64,000 bases of DNA from Kalmusia sp. IMI 367209 (taxonomy: Eukaryota; Ascomycota; Dothideomycetes; Pleosporales; Didymosphaeriaceae): NCBI GenBank assembly GCA_027946365.1, contig JAPEUQ010000008.1, forward strand, positions 1,426,001-1,490,000, written 5' to 3'. Shown in pieces: positions 32,609 to 43,563 of the stretch (positions are counted from its first letter, which is position 1; every line of letters starts with the position of its first letter). The position numbers were made by a program, and so were the translations under genes. The notes below the pieces were generated by a model. The model did no database searches. It had not been told where the DNA came from and saw only the letters and a program-made list of their open reading frames with translations.

Positions 32609-35600
32609 CTACGTCTCACTACCGTCATCAATGTCCTTTAGCCCACCTTGGCTCAACCAATATCTCTCCCAAGCTTGCGGCCACCTTACCTCTTTCAACC
32701 CCTTGATCCACTCCTTGACCGGCAACTCCTCATCACCAATTCTGATCACACCATCTTTAACACCTCGCCAATCTTTCATGTAGCCTTTCAAATACCGATG
32801 ATTTTCGTTGCAAATATACGATGTTTGATCATCATTGACCGAGATTGACCGTCTTTGTACAACCTCTCTGTTATAACATTTTTCGCAAATGTCCACAGCC
32901 AGACATATGAGACAGAGGTATAGGCGACGAGTCCAGCGTGAAAGATATTCGCGGCAAGTATTGCAGTAGACCAAGTAGCCGGAGACGTTCTCCTCCCAAA
33001 GCCAAAAAGGCCGAGGTTCGTATACATCGCTAGTAATGAGTCTTGCGTCGTTCCTATTGAGAGAAGATTCAGCATATTTCTTGCTTTCACCCTCAGCCAG
33101 CTCGATATCGGATTGAGGGAGCGTTCCCGATGTTTCACTACCCTCATCGTGGCCGATAGAGAAGCCTTCAACGTATTCTGAAATGCCCTCTAAATTCGAT
33201 TCGGCGCCCGACTCGCTATCGACCGGATCTATCCCTGAGCTCTTGTCACTCTCAAGTACAGAGCGATCTAAGACTGAAAATTGGGCCGAGTACGCAATGC
33301 GCGCATCCCGTTCCAATCCATCTAGAGAGCTCAATATCTTTGCAAGTAGCCGAAGGCTCGGTCCATCATTGTGCAGTACGCTGTCTTCCAGTCCAGTAAT
33401 GCAGGTCGAGAAGATTTCTTCCATATAATGTTGATATTCTTGCGCTGGTCCCATAACGCGAAGCATATTTGCGAAAAGCATGCCGACATGGGAATCCTTC
33501 AGTTCATCGTCAGTGTTGACTCGCGGTATTGATTTCAATTCGTTCAGAAGCACTGCCTTCCGCTTTGGATCGGACGATAGTTGAAATTGGGAGAAGATGT
33601 AATCGCTAAGACGTATCCATTGTTCGATCAATGCTTCTTTCAGTATTTCCGGGTTATAGGGTTCCATCTCTGGCTTTATCGATAAAACTTTGAGCCATAC
33701 TTTTTTGGCTCGGTCGGTGTCCTCAACGACTGTGAGGTAAAGATGGGAAATAACGGAGCGAGCCCTGAGGAGTAAAAGGCCCTCATTGGAGGACTTGGCT
33801 AACTTTTTCTCCAGTGCAGACATCCAGTCCAATAGAAAATTCAAGTTATTGGTATCCTTGGCTATTTTGGTAAACTTCTCGAGGTCGTTCGTATTCATTT
33901 GATATTGATATGATGATCGAAACCATTCATTACGCTGGTTGTTTGACCATGTGCGGATCGTGAGTGCAAACCTGTGACCACTGGGATCTAACTCGTCGCA
34001 TATGTTCAAAATCTCCGTTAGTGTACTTCGATGTATATCGTCCCCAGCCATTTCCATTTGGCTTTCATACATGTGCAAAGCCTCCTCGAGATAGCCAGCT
34101 TGATGCAATCGACTGGCCTTTTCGGAGACTATAGCGAGACGCCTTGATGCCAGCATCTGTCGTTGAGTGTCTGACACTTCGTCGAATTCCATAGCTTTGA
34201 TCATGGCTAAAGCCTCGTCGAGGTGAGAAAGGGGAATCGTGTAGTCGCCTTTCGGGGCATGAACGTGAGCCAAGAGGCCTAAGGTATCAATTTTATCTAG
34301 AGAAGCGTCTACCATGAGGTCAAGACTCTTCCTCAAATAAGAGTTGGCATACGCTCGGAGACACTCGACAACATCGGTATCGTATTCATCAGTCTCAATC
34401 ATAGCTTGATAGGCAGTACCGCCAATCGCCCTCAAGGATTTGGCACTTTTAGTCCCAGGTTCAAAGGTGTTGACTACTAGGAGTATCTCTTCCAGCCTAT
34501 CTAAGGTAACTGCTGGCTGATTGTCTTCGCAAAGCGTTTTGTACTGAATACGAATCATTAGTGCAAAGACCCTTATAAGAATAGCAAACCTACAAGGTCA
34601 AACGCCGGCTTCAGGTACCAGTACCAAGTACTCATGATAGACAAAGCGTTGTGTCCATTCGTCCAGGCGCTGAACTGTCCTTGGGAAAGTGTTAAAACCA
34701 GGTTCTGTGGGGTAACACTTGATGCCCAGTCTCTAACTCCTACGTTCAGTAGATGAACTGGGAGACGACTACCTCGGGCGGTCCAAGCCATAATCATGTC
34801 ATACCACTGAACGGTGCCTGGAGATCTTGGGAGGTACAGATTTTCAGACAGAAAAAGCTGCGGATATTTAGGAGCACTGTTGATGATGCGGTACAGCGCA
34901 TCGAGGACCTTTACTACCGTTTGGTCTGAAGCTTCGTCTACTCTCAATTCCATAAGGTGCTGGAACCAATAGCTAAAAAGATTAGCTTTCGGCCCATATG
35001 CATGCACGTCCTCGGGAGCGACATCTAAGAAATCTGCACACATAGTCAAGATTAATAAATGAGCATCGGATGCGCCGGTTCTTAAGTCCCTGACTTCCCG
35101 ATGATCTTCTGGAGAGTCTCGGAAGTATTGGCGCAGGGATCGCTCATGGAATACTAGAGGCAAGGCGCCAAGCGAAGCCAGGTCTCTGTATTTCTCTAAT
35201 ATAGCGTCATCTTCATCATCTGAGTCGATATCGAAATCATCTTGGAAGTCTTCTAAGACACCACTTTCGTCTGGGTCAACCTGTGATAATTTGAGAATGC
35301 TAAACGAAGTTAGTCTTTATAACCACATAACCTTTAATACACTTACTCAGATGATCGGCCTATAATCTCGCCTTCCAGGTCTAAAGTCTCCTCAGAGCTA
35401 GAACAGGCACATTCGATAATCTCCCAGGCGTCAAACAACATAAGTGTGCGCTTCGAATAAGCGAGCCAGGTAAAGAGTACTTTCAGGATAGCGTATTGTT
35501 CATCGGTACGATCTCGGGCACATTCGTCGAATAATGAATGATATAGATCATGTAGATTTTCGGGCATCTTTTCTAACATTCTGAGTATAAGGTCCTCGCG

Positions 35601-37582
35601 TCCGATCTTCGACAGTTTACGTAGGATATGATCCACATACAACATGCCTAAATGATGGTCAGCGAGCCCAACACGATTTTGTCCATGACTCACAATCGGC
35701 ATGCTCGACTACTTTGCGTAGAATATGTTTCGTAACAGGATGTTTCAGCTTTCTTAGATAAGGGGACGTCCGTATGCGGTATTTAGTAAGTGCCTTGATA
35801 CCCTTGCTGATCTTCTCCTTGCCGATTTCGATTATAGCAGGTTTCAAAAACTCTAAAGTGGTATTCTGAGTTCTGGTGGTGATCATAATAGAGATTTTTG
35901 AGTTCTCCACTTTGATTTTGTGGATAAAATCGGCGATGATTTTTTGCTCTCGGGGTTGGGCTTCATCTAACCCGTCTAATATTAGCCAGAGATGTCCCAG
36001 GCTATCTGCTTCCTTTGTGAAAATGGAGGTAAAGAATCGATCCCAGGTGGGCTGTTCTGCCAAACTGTCTGCCTCTTCTTTTAGCTTGGTAGCGACCTGC
36101 TCTGCGTATCTGCTGTTCGACTCGGCTAATTGTACTGCACTGCAAGCGAAGGCATTTTGCGTAGATTGGAGGCAAAGCTGATCCTCTCTGAAGTAGAAGT
36201 AAGCTGTGTTCAGATGAGCCGGTCCCTCGGAAACCAATCCCTGGGTGATTGCAAAAGTGAGGTAAGACTTTCCAACACCGTCAGCGCCTCTGATTAAGAG
36301 AAATGGTGTGCTGCCATCCAACCACGAAATAAAATACGGTTCCTCTGCTATCCAATCGGCAATTCCCGATATTGTGGTTTGCTCAATGTCTAAATGCTGC
36401 GCACGATTTGCTATATAAGCTTCTTGGAAGTCTGTGAAAAGCTCCTGGCGCTCCTTAAAAAAGGATTTGATTCGTCCAATGGCCTTGACCGTACTATCAC
36501 CAGTGTCTCCTTTACCATTCTCCATCGAGCCTTGAGGTTTGCTAACATGTTGATCTTTGTTTCTTCTTTCCACCGCTCGCAGAATTTGAGCTTGTTGCTG
36601 AGCGAACAGTATTTGCATAGCGTGACTCTCTTCTTGTTTGGCTTGCAGAGACACGAAGCCCTCGGATATTTTCAGTCCTAGATTGATGTTGCTGGCATAT
36701 AGGCCCTGGACATCTTCATGTATCGTGGATCGGAAACTGTGGATATTCTTGTCGAGCTCGTCGACTTTGTCGTTGACTTCTCCAACCTTGTCTTGTGTTG
36801 TTTTAATCGCACTGTAACTAGCATATCCTACGGTCTCGCCTAATTCCTCGATAGATGCTTGCATGGCGGAATATGCAGCAGCGAGCTCCTTGTCTTCCAG
36901 GTTCCATAAGGCATTCAACCATTGTTCAGTAAAGATGTTAGTCAATGTAGATCAAACGCAGAGAGGCGCTTACTAAACCGCTTCTCTTTTATCATTGTTT
37001 CTACCAAAGCGCAGATTGATAGCTGGATCGAAAAGACACGCACGATGGCAACAGCTAAAGGCCCAGAGTCGGCTTGATTTTCAAGTATTGAAAGGCGCTC
37101 AAACACCCGACTAGAATGCTCGAAGAATGCTTCTACACGGTCATAGTCGGCTTTTACGCCGGCGAAGGCCTAGAAATCCAATCAGTAGTTACCCTGACCT
37201 GCGTCACTAAAGTCCATACAGAAAGCAAATGCCCACACGCCGCAAATACGATCCCCACTGGCATCGCAGGAGGAAAAGCTCCAGCCGCAGAACCGATCAT
37301 TTCGAAGCTATTTACGACTTTCTGCATGTTCTCCAGATGATTCCCGAAAGCCGACCGAACTTTGTCCATTTTGCTATTATCGTGTCGAAAACCTTTGAAG
37401 GCTTTCATACTATTTTCAGTCGTGCTCATAACATCTTTGATTGCACGAGCTCTCATGGAGTCCACCTCCTTCCCCGTTTTCCTCACATAATCATCAACAG
37501 CATTGGTCCAAAGCACGGCAAGGTCGGTGGCACCGCTTCGTAGTGACGTCTGTGCTTTCGATGCCATAACGATGGATAACAA
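32609..37582 (-). CDS. STAND/NLR-type protein: Goodbye domain, NACHT NTPase, helical repeats, C-terminal zinc cluster
   Basis: Predicted 1566 aa from six exons (37220-37582, 36974-37169, 35694-36893, 35347-35647, 34594-35299, 32609-34543). All phases agree. The N-terminal region (about residues 10-185) matches the fungal STAND N-terminal Goodbye domain (WTNAVDDYVRKTGKEVDS, FRHDNSKMDKVRSAF, GHLLSAFAGVKADYDRVE). A coiled-coil linker follows. The NACHT module has Walker A GADGVGKSYLT (about 389-399), Walker B LWLILDGLDEAQ (about 489-500) and sensor SIMITTRT. An acidic stretch, then a long helical repeat-like region, occupies about 700-1380. A Cys-rich cluster near the end (YCNTC, LYLCLIC, ICEKC, then C and H; about 1435-1490) is zinc-binding in appearance and is followed by GVIRIGDEELPVKEWIKGL. 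NLR-type proteins of fungi act in incompatibility, cell death or immunity. Here that is inference. MASKAQTS at 37567 is an alternative start. Confidence 0.92.
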
Positions 37583-37897
37583 ATAACTGAAGTCACAGAG
37601 AGGGGAGCTTGGGATGGAGGAGGCAAGACTCTGAAACGGAGGAAGACGCGACGTCTATGTTTGAAGCTAGGGATTCCTACATGGGTGCTGCTTGAAAGCC
37701 TAAAACGGAATAGCATGTCAGCGGAAAACGGCACTAAACTTCATAGGTTGGGGGCCAACCTTGGACGGGCTGTGAAAGGATCCAGATTTCGAGTCGGAAC
37801 GTAAGAAATTGTCTTCGTGTATGGAAAAACATTGCTCATAGCAGACTCATTGACTATCGGAGGGTAATAGTGACTGGGGGTCCATGAAAAGGTTCAG
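37583..37897. other. Short intergenic region between NLR-type gene and DUF6536 pseudogene
   Basis: About 315 bp, no gene recognised. It contains the NLR-type promoter. Confidence 0.4.
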
Positions 37898-39063
37898 TCA
37901 TGGCTCTTGTTGGGCTCGATATCTCCGCTCGGCCGTCTTCTTCACAGGCTGGTGTTCGTTCAATACGCCCGGTTCTTCAGTATACTTGGATATGAAATAG
38001 GTGCAGTGACCGTGACTGCAGTCATTCGGATGCTTTAGAAATGCTGTAACAGCGTCGCCAAGGATGACGAGGGATGGGTCTTCGTCTGATTCGCTTTTGA
38101 CAACTATAAAGATAAAATAAATAATTTTAGTTACGTTGCAAGCTGTGACTAAAGCAGGAACGGACTGCTCATCTGAAGTCGAAAATTTCGCGGACCCAGG
38201 TGGGCAAAACCATCGTCTAGGTATACATCAAGACTGCGCTAGAAAGAATCTGCTTGGAGCTGCCAGTCTTTCCGGGGTATCGTAGCAGGTATCCTGCCAT
38301 TAATATCAGCCTGATCGATCCACTTTCCAATGAGAGGAGTATCTGGATCGATCGGCATCTTGATTGACGGAAAGGGGATACTTTGCTTTCGATTAGCCTC
38401 ATAAGACGCCATGCTGAAATCATGGCTGGTCCCAGTCAGTGACACATCGCCATATTCAGACGCAAATTCATGACCATACGTCGCCTTGATGACCGCGACA
38501 GCGAGTTGTGAAATATGAGCTGCGTTTTCATAGATAAAGGCATTTTGTAGCGAGAGCCACTCTGGAGGCGTGTATCCGATAATATGAACACGATACTCGT
38601 TGTCTGTTGTGACCTGGAAAATGCTCGCATTGTGGCTACTTGAATCGTCACGATCTCGTCAAAAATCGCGCAAGACTCACAACAAATGAAGCGGAACCGA
38701 CGAGAGGCTTAGAATAGACCAAAGAGCTCTTCTTCGCAACGAAATGTTCCTAATATTTTGTAGGCTGAGGATGCCAATATCAAGCCAATACCCTTCTGAT
38801 AGGCTTTCGTGCATTCCGTCCAGGTTGGTGAAGAAAGAATTTGCATCGCGTAATTGTTGGCGCTGAGCAACAGTTGTTCTGAGAATGTTGATCAAGACGT
38901 AGAAGAATGTACTCGATCTCGAGATTGAGGTCGTACTTCCCGAAAAGAGAGTCGCAATGCCTTTTTGATAGCTTGACCCAACGAATGCACCGATAATGTT
39001 GAACGTACAGTTCATCAGGAGCACAAATGGACCAATGTATGCTCCATATAGGACGTCCCATTG
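37898..39063 (-). pseudogene. Truncated DUF6536-family membrane-protein pseudogene
   Basis: Read on the minus strand, one exon from 39063 gives WDVLYGAYIGPFVLLMNC, then ATLFSGSTTSISRSSTFF and GYWLDIGILSLQNIRNISLR. After a short intron it continues VTTDNEYRVHIIGYTPPEW. These match the N-terminal part of fungal DUF6536 membrane proteins (LINVLST...WLDIGVPS...RNL). An in-frame TAG interrupts it at about 38239. The following sequence still looks coding (RSLDVYLDDGFAHLGPRNF; after another intron, SESDEDPSLVILGDAVTAFL) and ends in TGA at 37898. The multi-helix C-terminal half of the family is absent, and no start exon was found upstream of 39063. I therefore call it a truncated pseudogene. Confidence 0.7.
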
Positions 39064-42000
39064 CTAGCCGTGAAAACGACTTCGTCATTTCCGTTGTTCA
39101 AGTCCAACGAACGATTTAGCGAAGAGAGGGCGAATGCGTGTCAACCCCGACCTTTGCTCAGTGTCGGATGTGTTGCCCTGACTGAAAAAGCCATCATTGA
39201 TCGTTTGTCAAGCATTCAGAACTGTCATCGCATGATAAGTAGTCGCATGATACTCAGTCTCAAAACCTGTATAGCCTTTTTATTATGAAAATGATAACGT
39301 ACCTCGCTAGAACCACGAACTCATGTGACGATTGCTCTGTATGAAAGTTGTGATACGCTAGGCTCATTATTCTACATTCGCAGGCAACAAGAGAAAAAAT
39401 CCCACACCATATCAATATGAACTGATCTTAACCCATATGCCCGTTAACGTCAGCTGCAAACCTTCATAGCACGTTTGACGACACCGGAAATTGCTGAGCA
39501 AATTTAACAGTAGCGAGGGAGAGCCTTTAGTGAACGTAATGCTGTGACTAGTCAGCTAAACATCCACCAGAATAATGTTACTACAGCGTGGTTATGACCG
39601 CTCAGGTTGAACAGCCTTGTATTATGTGCCTTTCGAGAACACTGAAGTTTCAGTGCAAGAGCAACAAACGGAAAAGGCATCCATTTTGCGTCGCGACTAG
39701 CCCGCTCTAGGCAACGTTGCTGCTAGACCGTACGTATGGAAAGAGATTTGTACAGTCATCCATGGCGTCAATTTGCTCAAAAATGTTGCCATTGGCCTAT
39801 ATGAACAACCATATAGGTGGTACCATTTGCGCAGTGAAGCCTCCTCGACTGTGATGCTTCTCGAGTGAGGAAGATCGAATGATTAGACTAGAGTACTAGC
39901 TTTCCTAGCCACTGAGCCTAAACGAGATATGAAACATCAGTTCGTAAGTTAGAAGCGATGTCCAATATTGAAGGTGGGAAGGGAAAAGGTGGTTCGACAC
40001 AACTGTTTAGACAAAAGCAAATGTAGTTGGCTAACCCATGAGTGAATAAATGACCAGAACAGCGCGCCTTTAGATCTCTACAAATTTATCCGTCCTGAGA
40101 GGTGAAAAATTTCCAGAAAGAATACAGCAGAGGATAAGGTAATGGAAAAAGACGCAAGCAAGCACGACAAACCTCATCTGTTATCTCGTGTGCAAAATAA
40201 ATAGCCAACGCCGCTTGGGACATGAATATAACGGGGGATATAGAGAAGGTAGCAAAACAAACCGATCTCAAGAACCGCCGAAAGGCCGCAGGTCCTTGGA
40301 TGAACATCCAGACCTATTTACAGTCCTCTAGCATGCGAGCGGTTGGCGATTCATAATATCGTAAGCATTCGCAGATATCTAATTTTGCATTCACGTGTCG
40401 GCAGCCCTCAATCCCTTTGCCCAAATCTATCATTACAGAACTCTCTGCTTTCCTGGATCCGGGTGAAATTACCTATGCTATGAGCGAAGCAGCCCGGAAG
40501 TTGCGACAGGCGCCGGTTCCTTTTTAGACACATGATCAGGCAGCTTCAGAGACCCACGAATAAACTGTATAGCGGCAAGACACGATACTCGAACGCAGCG
40601 TGTATGAACGCCGAAGTTGCTCTCCCATAGCGATACAAAACTTACCCAGACCTCCTTCGCAATCTTGATTTGGATCTGGTAGTGCCTCACATAATTCCAT
40701 TAGACCGGGAATCAGTCGTACGCGCGCAGACAGTAGCGGCCAACATGGTTCAAAGAGAAGAAATCACGTTTCACTTCTTCATTACAATTTCTATAGCCGA
40801 GGAATAAGCCCTGCCGATCGTCACAACAAAGCCGCGACTCCGCTCCATAGCGACAACCGGCGTCGTAGAAAGCTAAGAGCTACGCATGAAGCAAGTGACA
40901 AATCTCCCGTAAGCAGACTGATCTCCAATGTGTACGCCTTATACAAGCGTAACCACAATACTATTTATTTCACTGAGGCTCACCCTGTCTCCTTTAGTAT
41001 ACGTTATTTTTTTTTCCAATGTTTACAATGTCAGTCAAGTCTGCGGAAGATGTATGAGAGGAAAGTAGGCCAATGCTGAGAACAGTCTGGTCGTCTGATT
41101 TCATTTATCGCGTGAGTATAGCTAACTTTTGATGGACGCGGTGTAGGACCGTTCTAGGATGTTGTTGTTTCTGGTGCTTCAGGGTTGATGTTTCGAATCG
41201 TTTTTGTTTGACAAATTGAACTATTTGGGAAATGATAACCGCCACCGCTCACATCACTTACAGAGGAACCAGGTAACGGTTCTGGATTCATTCCGGGCTT
41301 GTCGGGAACAATCGAGGGTTTTGTTGTTGCAAAGAGCAGGATCAAGCTTCAGACTGTCCAAGCACTTTCGACTAAGTACCGTTCACGGTCCCTGTACTGG
41401 GGAGGATAATTTTAGAACGAAATGGGTTGGTCAAGTTCACTGATTGCAAGTAAATTCTAAGTTAGGCCTCCATAGACTACTCATGTAAGATCGACTTCAA
41501 AAAAATTCCGAAGAGTGGTCGAATAGACCTGGTTTTCGACGTCACTACTTTTCGGAATGTACCGACTAAAAGGCCGAAAAGTGACCGAAACGAGCCTCGA
41601 AACGGGCCTCAAATTCTCTTCACCAAAGCCGCGTTCCAGACTTTGAACGTCCTACCAAAGCCCATGATGCTGTCCTCATCGGATACTCAGGCAAGTCAAC
41701 CGACGGCACTTAATTCTCCCCTAATTCCGGACTTTACAAGTACCGAATCCACCTTTAGCCAGAATGGGACAGTTCATGCACGAGCGGAGAGCGGACGCGT
41801 AGCGCACCTTCTCCCCACTATACAGGTATTTCACTCCAGGATCGAAAATTTGGTATAGATTTTAGGATGTCGGCGCGACCACCTGCGCATTGGGAGTTGG
41901 CGTCGTGGCTGTCAGATTTAGGTTTACCGGCGCTGCAGGTGATCTGCGAGACATTGAGGTGTCGCATCCTAGACTAGGGACTGAGAGGTTAGTAACGCGA

Positions 42001-42746
42001 TCTCAGCCCTATCGCTTGATATAGACACAACTAAGCAAAGATTGTTAGCTCTCTGAGAAACGGCTCGCATCGTGTTGAGGCTATTTGCGCAGCCACAAGG
42101 CAGATTGATCCGCATTTCTGGACATTTGCTAAGAGTGGCGATATGGTGCGATACTCTCTAGCGCCCACTGTTTGGTGTATTCGTAGCCGTGGAGTTCCTT
42201 GTTAGGTTCCCGCGAAGAGTGGTGTGATTCGAGGCCACGCGTTGGGCCAGAGAAAGTAATTGATACGATAAGCGAAACTCTAAGGGACTTACTTGGGACA
42301 CGCACGCTCTTGGTAGGCTTGGGCGGAGGCCCCTTAAAGATCAAGACAAGGCTGCCGGAGGAGGAATTCCGCCCACAATTAGATAGAGATGATTGGGTAG
42401 GACGCAGGAAAATCGGCGCTTGGCATGTGGAGACAAAGGAGCTTTGAATTGGATTGGACAAATGGAGAATGTCACTCCTAAAGGCTAACGATTCAGGACT
42501 CCAAACGTTTCCTCGGTGGAAGAGAGTTGGCGCTATACCAAAACCGGCCACGCTAGAGAACTATCGTGAGATCAACGTACACGCATCTTACAATTATTTA
42601 TACACGGCGCATGTGGAGCGCACCAAGGGTACATCTGCTACCCAACCGTCTAAAACTGTTACAGGAATGCACAGATATGTCTATGAGGACCGCCTCTAGA
42701 AAGACGTTCCTTGAGGAGACGTTGGCGCTGGCTGGGTGATCGTAAG
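39064..42746. other. Gene-poor region, no supported gene
   Basis: About 3.7 kb with only short open frames, none with a family motif (for example minus-strand 40086-40307 and 40478-40690). A hairpin lies at 41541-41585. A plus-strand frame at 42199-42699 is open for about 167 codons apart from one TGA at 42445-42447 and looks weakly coding, but I recognise nothing in it. Part of the region may be old transposon or pseudogene sequence. Confidence 0.4.
41541..41585. repeat. Imperfect inverted repeat (hairpin)
   Basis: The left arm GTCACTACTTTTCGG (41541-41555) pairs with the right arm CCGAAAAGTGAC (41574-41585), apart from a 3-nt bulge. The loop is 18 nt. It sits among further GACCGAAA/TCGAAAC words at about 41500-41620. 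It could be the core of a small MITE-like element or a transcription terminator-like hairpin. Confidence 0.6.
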
Positions 42747-43563
42747 TCACTTTGGCTTCGGCTTGCCAACATTCCAACCCCATGCTCGGAGTGTTTTTGC
42801 GACCTTCGGAAGGACAGCTGCGGTCAGCGGAATCCGGAAGAAGATGAAGGACTTGTGGACCGCATAGGCAAGAGCAAGCTGGGTCCATAGAGCTGCGAAA
42901 GTGTTAGCGGGCAGCCAAGAGATTCGCCAGATTGACAGGTCTCATACATGCTTCGACTCCCCCATTCTGCCCCACAGCCTGGACCCCGTCGTGTCCCAGG
43001 GCTTCCTCTCTGGCGGCGGCTTCCCTAATCTCCTCCGCAATGGGACCTTCAATGTCTTCAGAGCCCTTGAACATGTTGGGAAACGGTATCCGGATCACTG
43101 ATTTGATGCCCTCCACGACGACATGCTCATAGTGGCCCACTCTCTCGGTACCCAGCATCCGCACAGCGACAAAGCAGAAGGGGAAGTCCAGCGCTGACAA
43201 GGCAAGGTAGACACCCACCGCCAGCCATCCGTATTCTTTGGAGAGTCTTTTCAATCGCTGTGAGAGCGACGGAGCAGCTTCGGGGCTGCCTAGGTGTGGT
43301 GTAGGATTTGGAGATGCCGGCTGCGGCTTGTCGCTCTTGAAGCGGAGAGACCGGAAGCGAGGGGTCAGGGATGAGCGTTGATTGCGGAAGAGGCAGAAGG
43401 CATGCTGCTGGAATGCTGCACGTGGCGCTCTTGACCTGGCAAAGGGCTGCAGTGAGGAGAAGGTGCGCGATGGTAGCTGTGAGCGCCCTGCGGCGGAGGA
43501 CCGCGACAGAGCCCCCCGAAACAGCAGCGGCTGCGTCCAGATGCGGGCTGCGGGCGGGTTCAT
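42747..43563 (-). CDS. DUF1279 (FAM210/Nat2-like) mitochondrial membrane protein
   Basis: Predicted about 253 aa from two exons (42948-43563 and 42747-42892, intron 55 nt). The N-terminus is Arg/Ser/Ala-rich without acidic residues and looks like a mitochondrial targeting sequence. The DUF1279 domain is clear: LSQRLKRLSKEYGWLAVGVY, LSALDFPFCFVAVRMLGTER. After the intron it reads WTQLALAYAVHKSFIFFRIP and WGWNVGKPKPK. Yeast Nat2 and animal FAM210 proteins share this domain and localise to mitochondria. The biochemical role is unsettled. The T joined to CT at the intron gives Ser and keeps frame. Confidence 0.88.
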
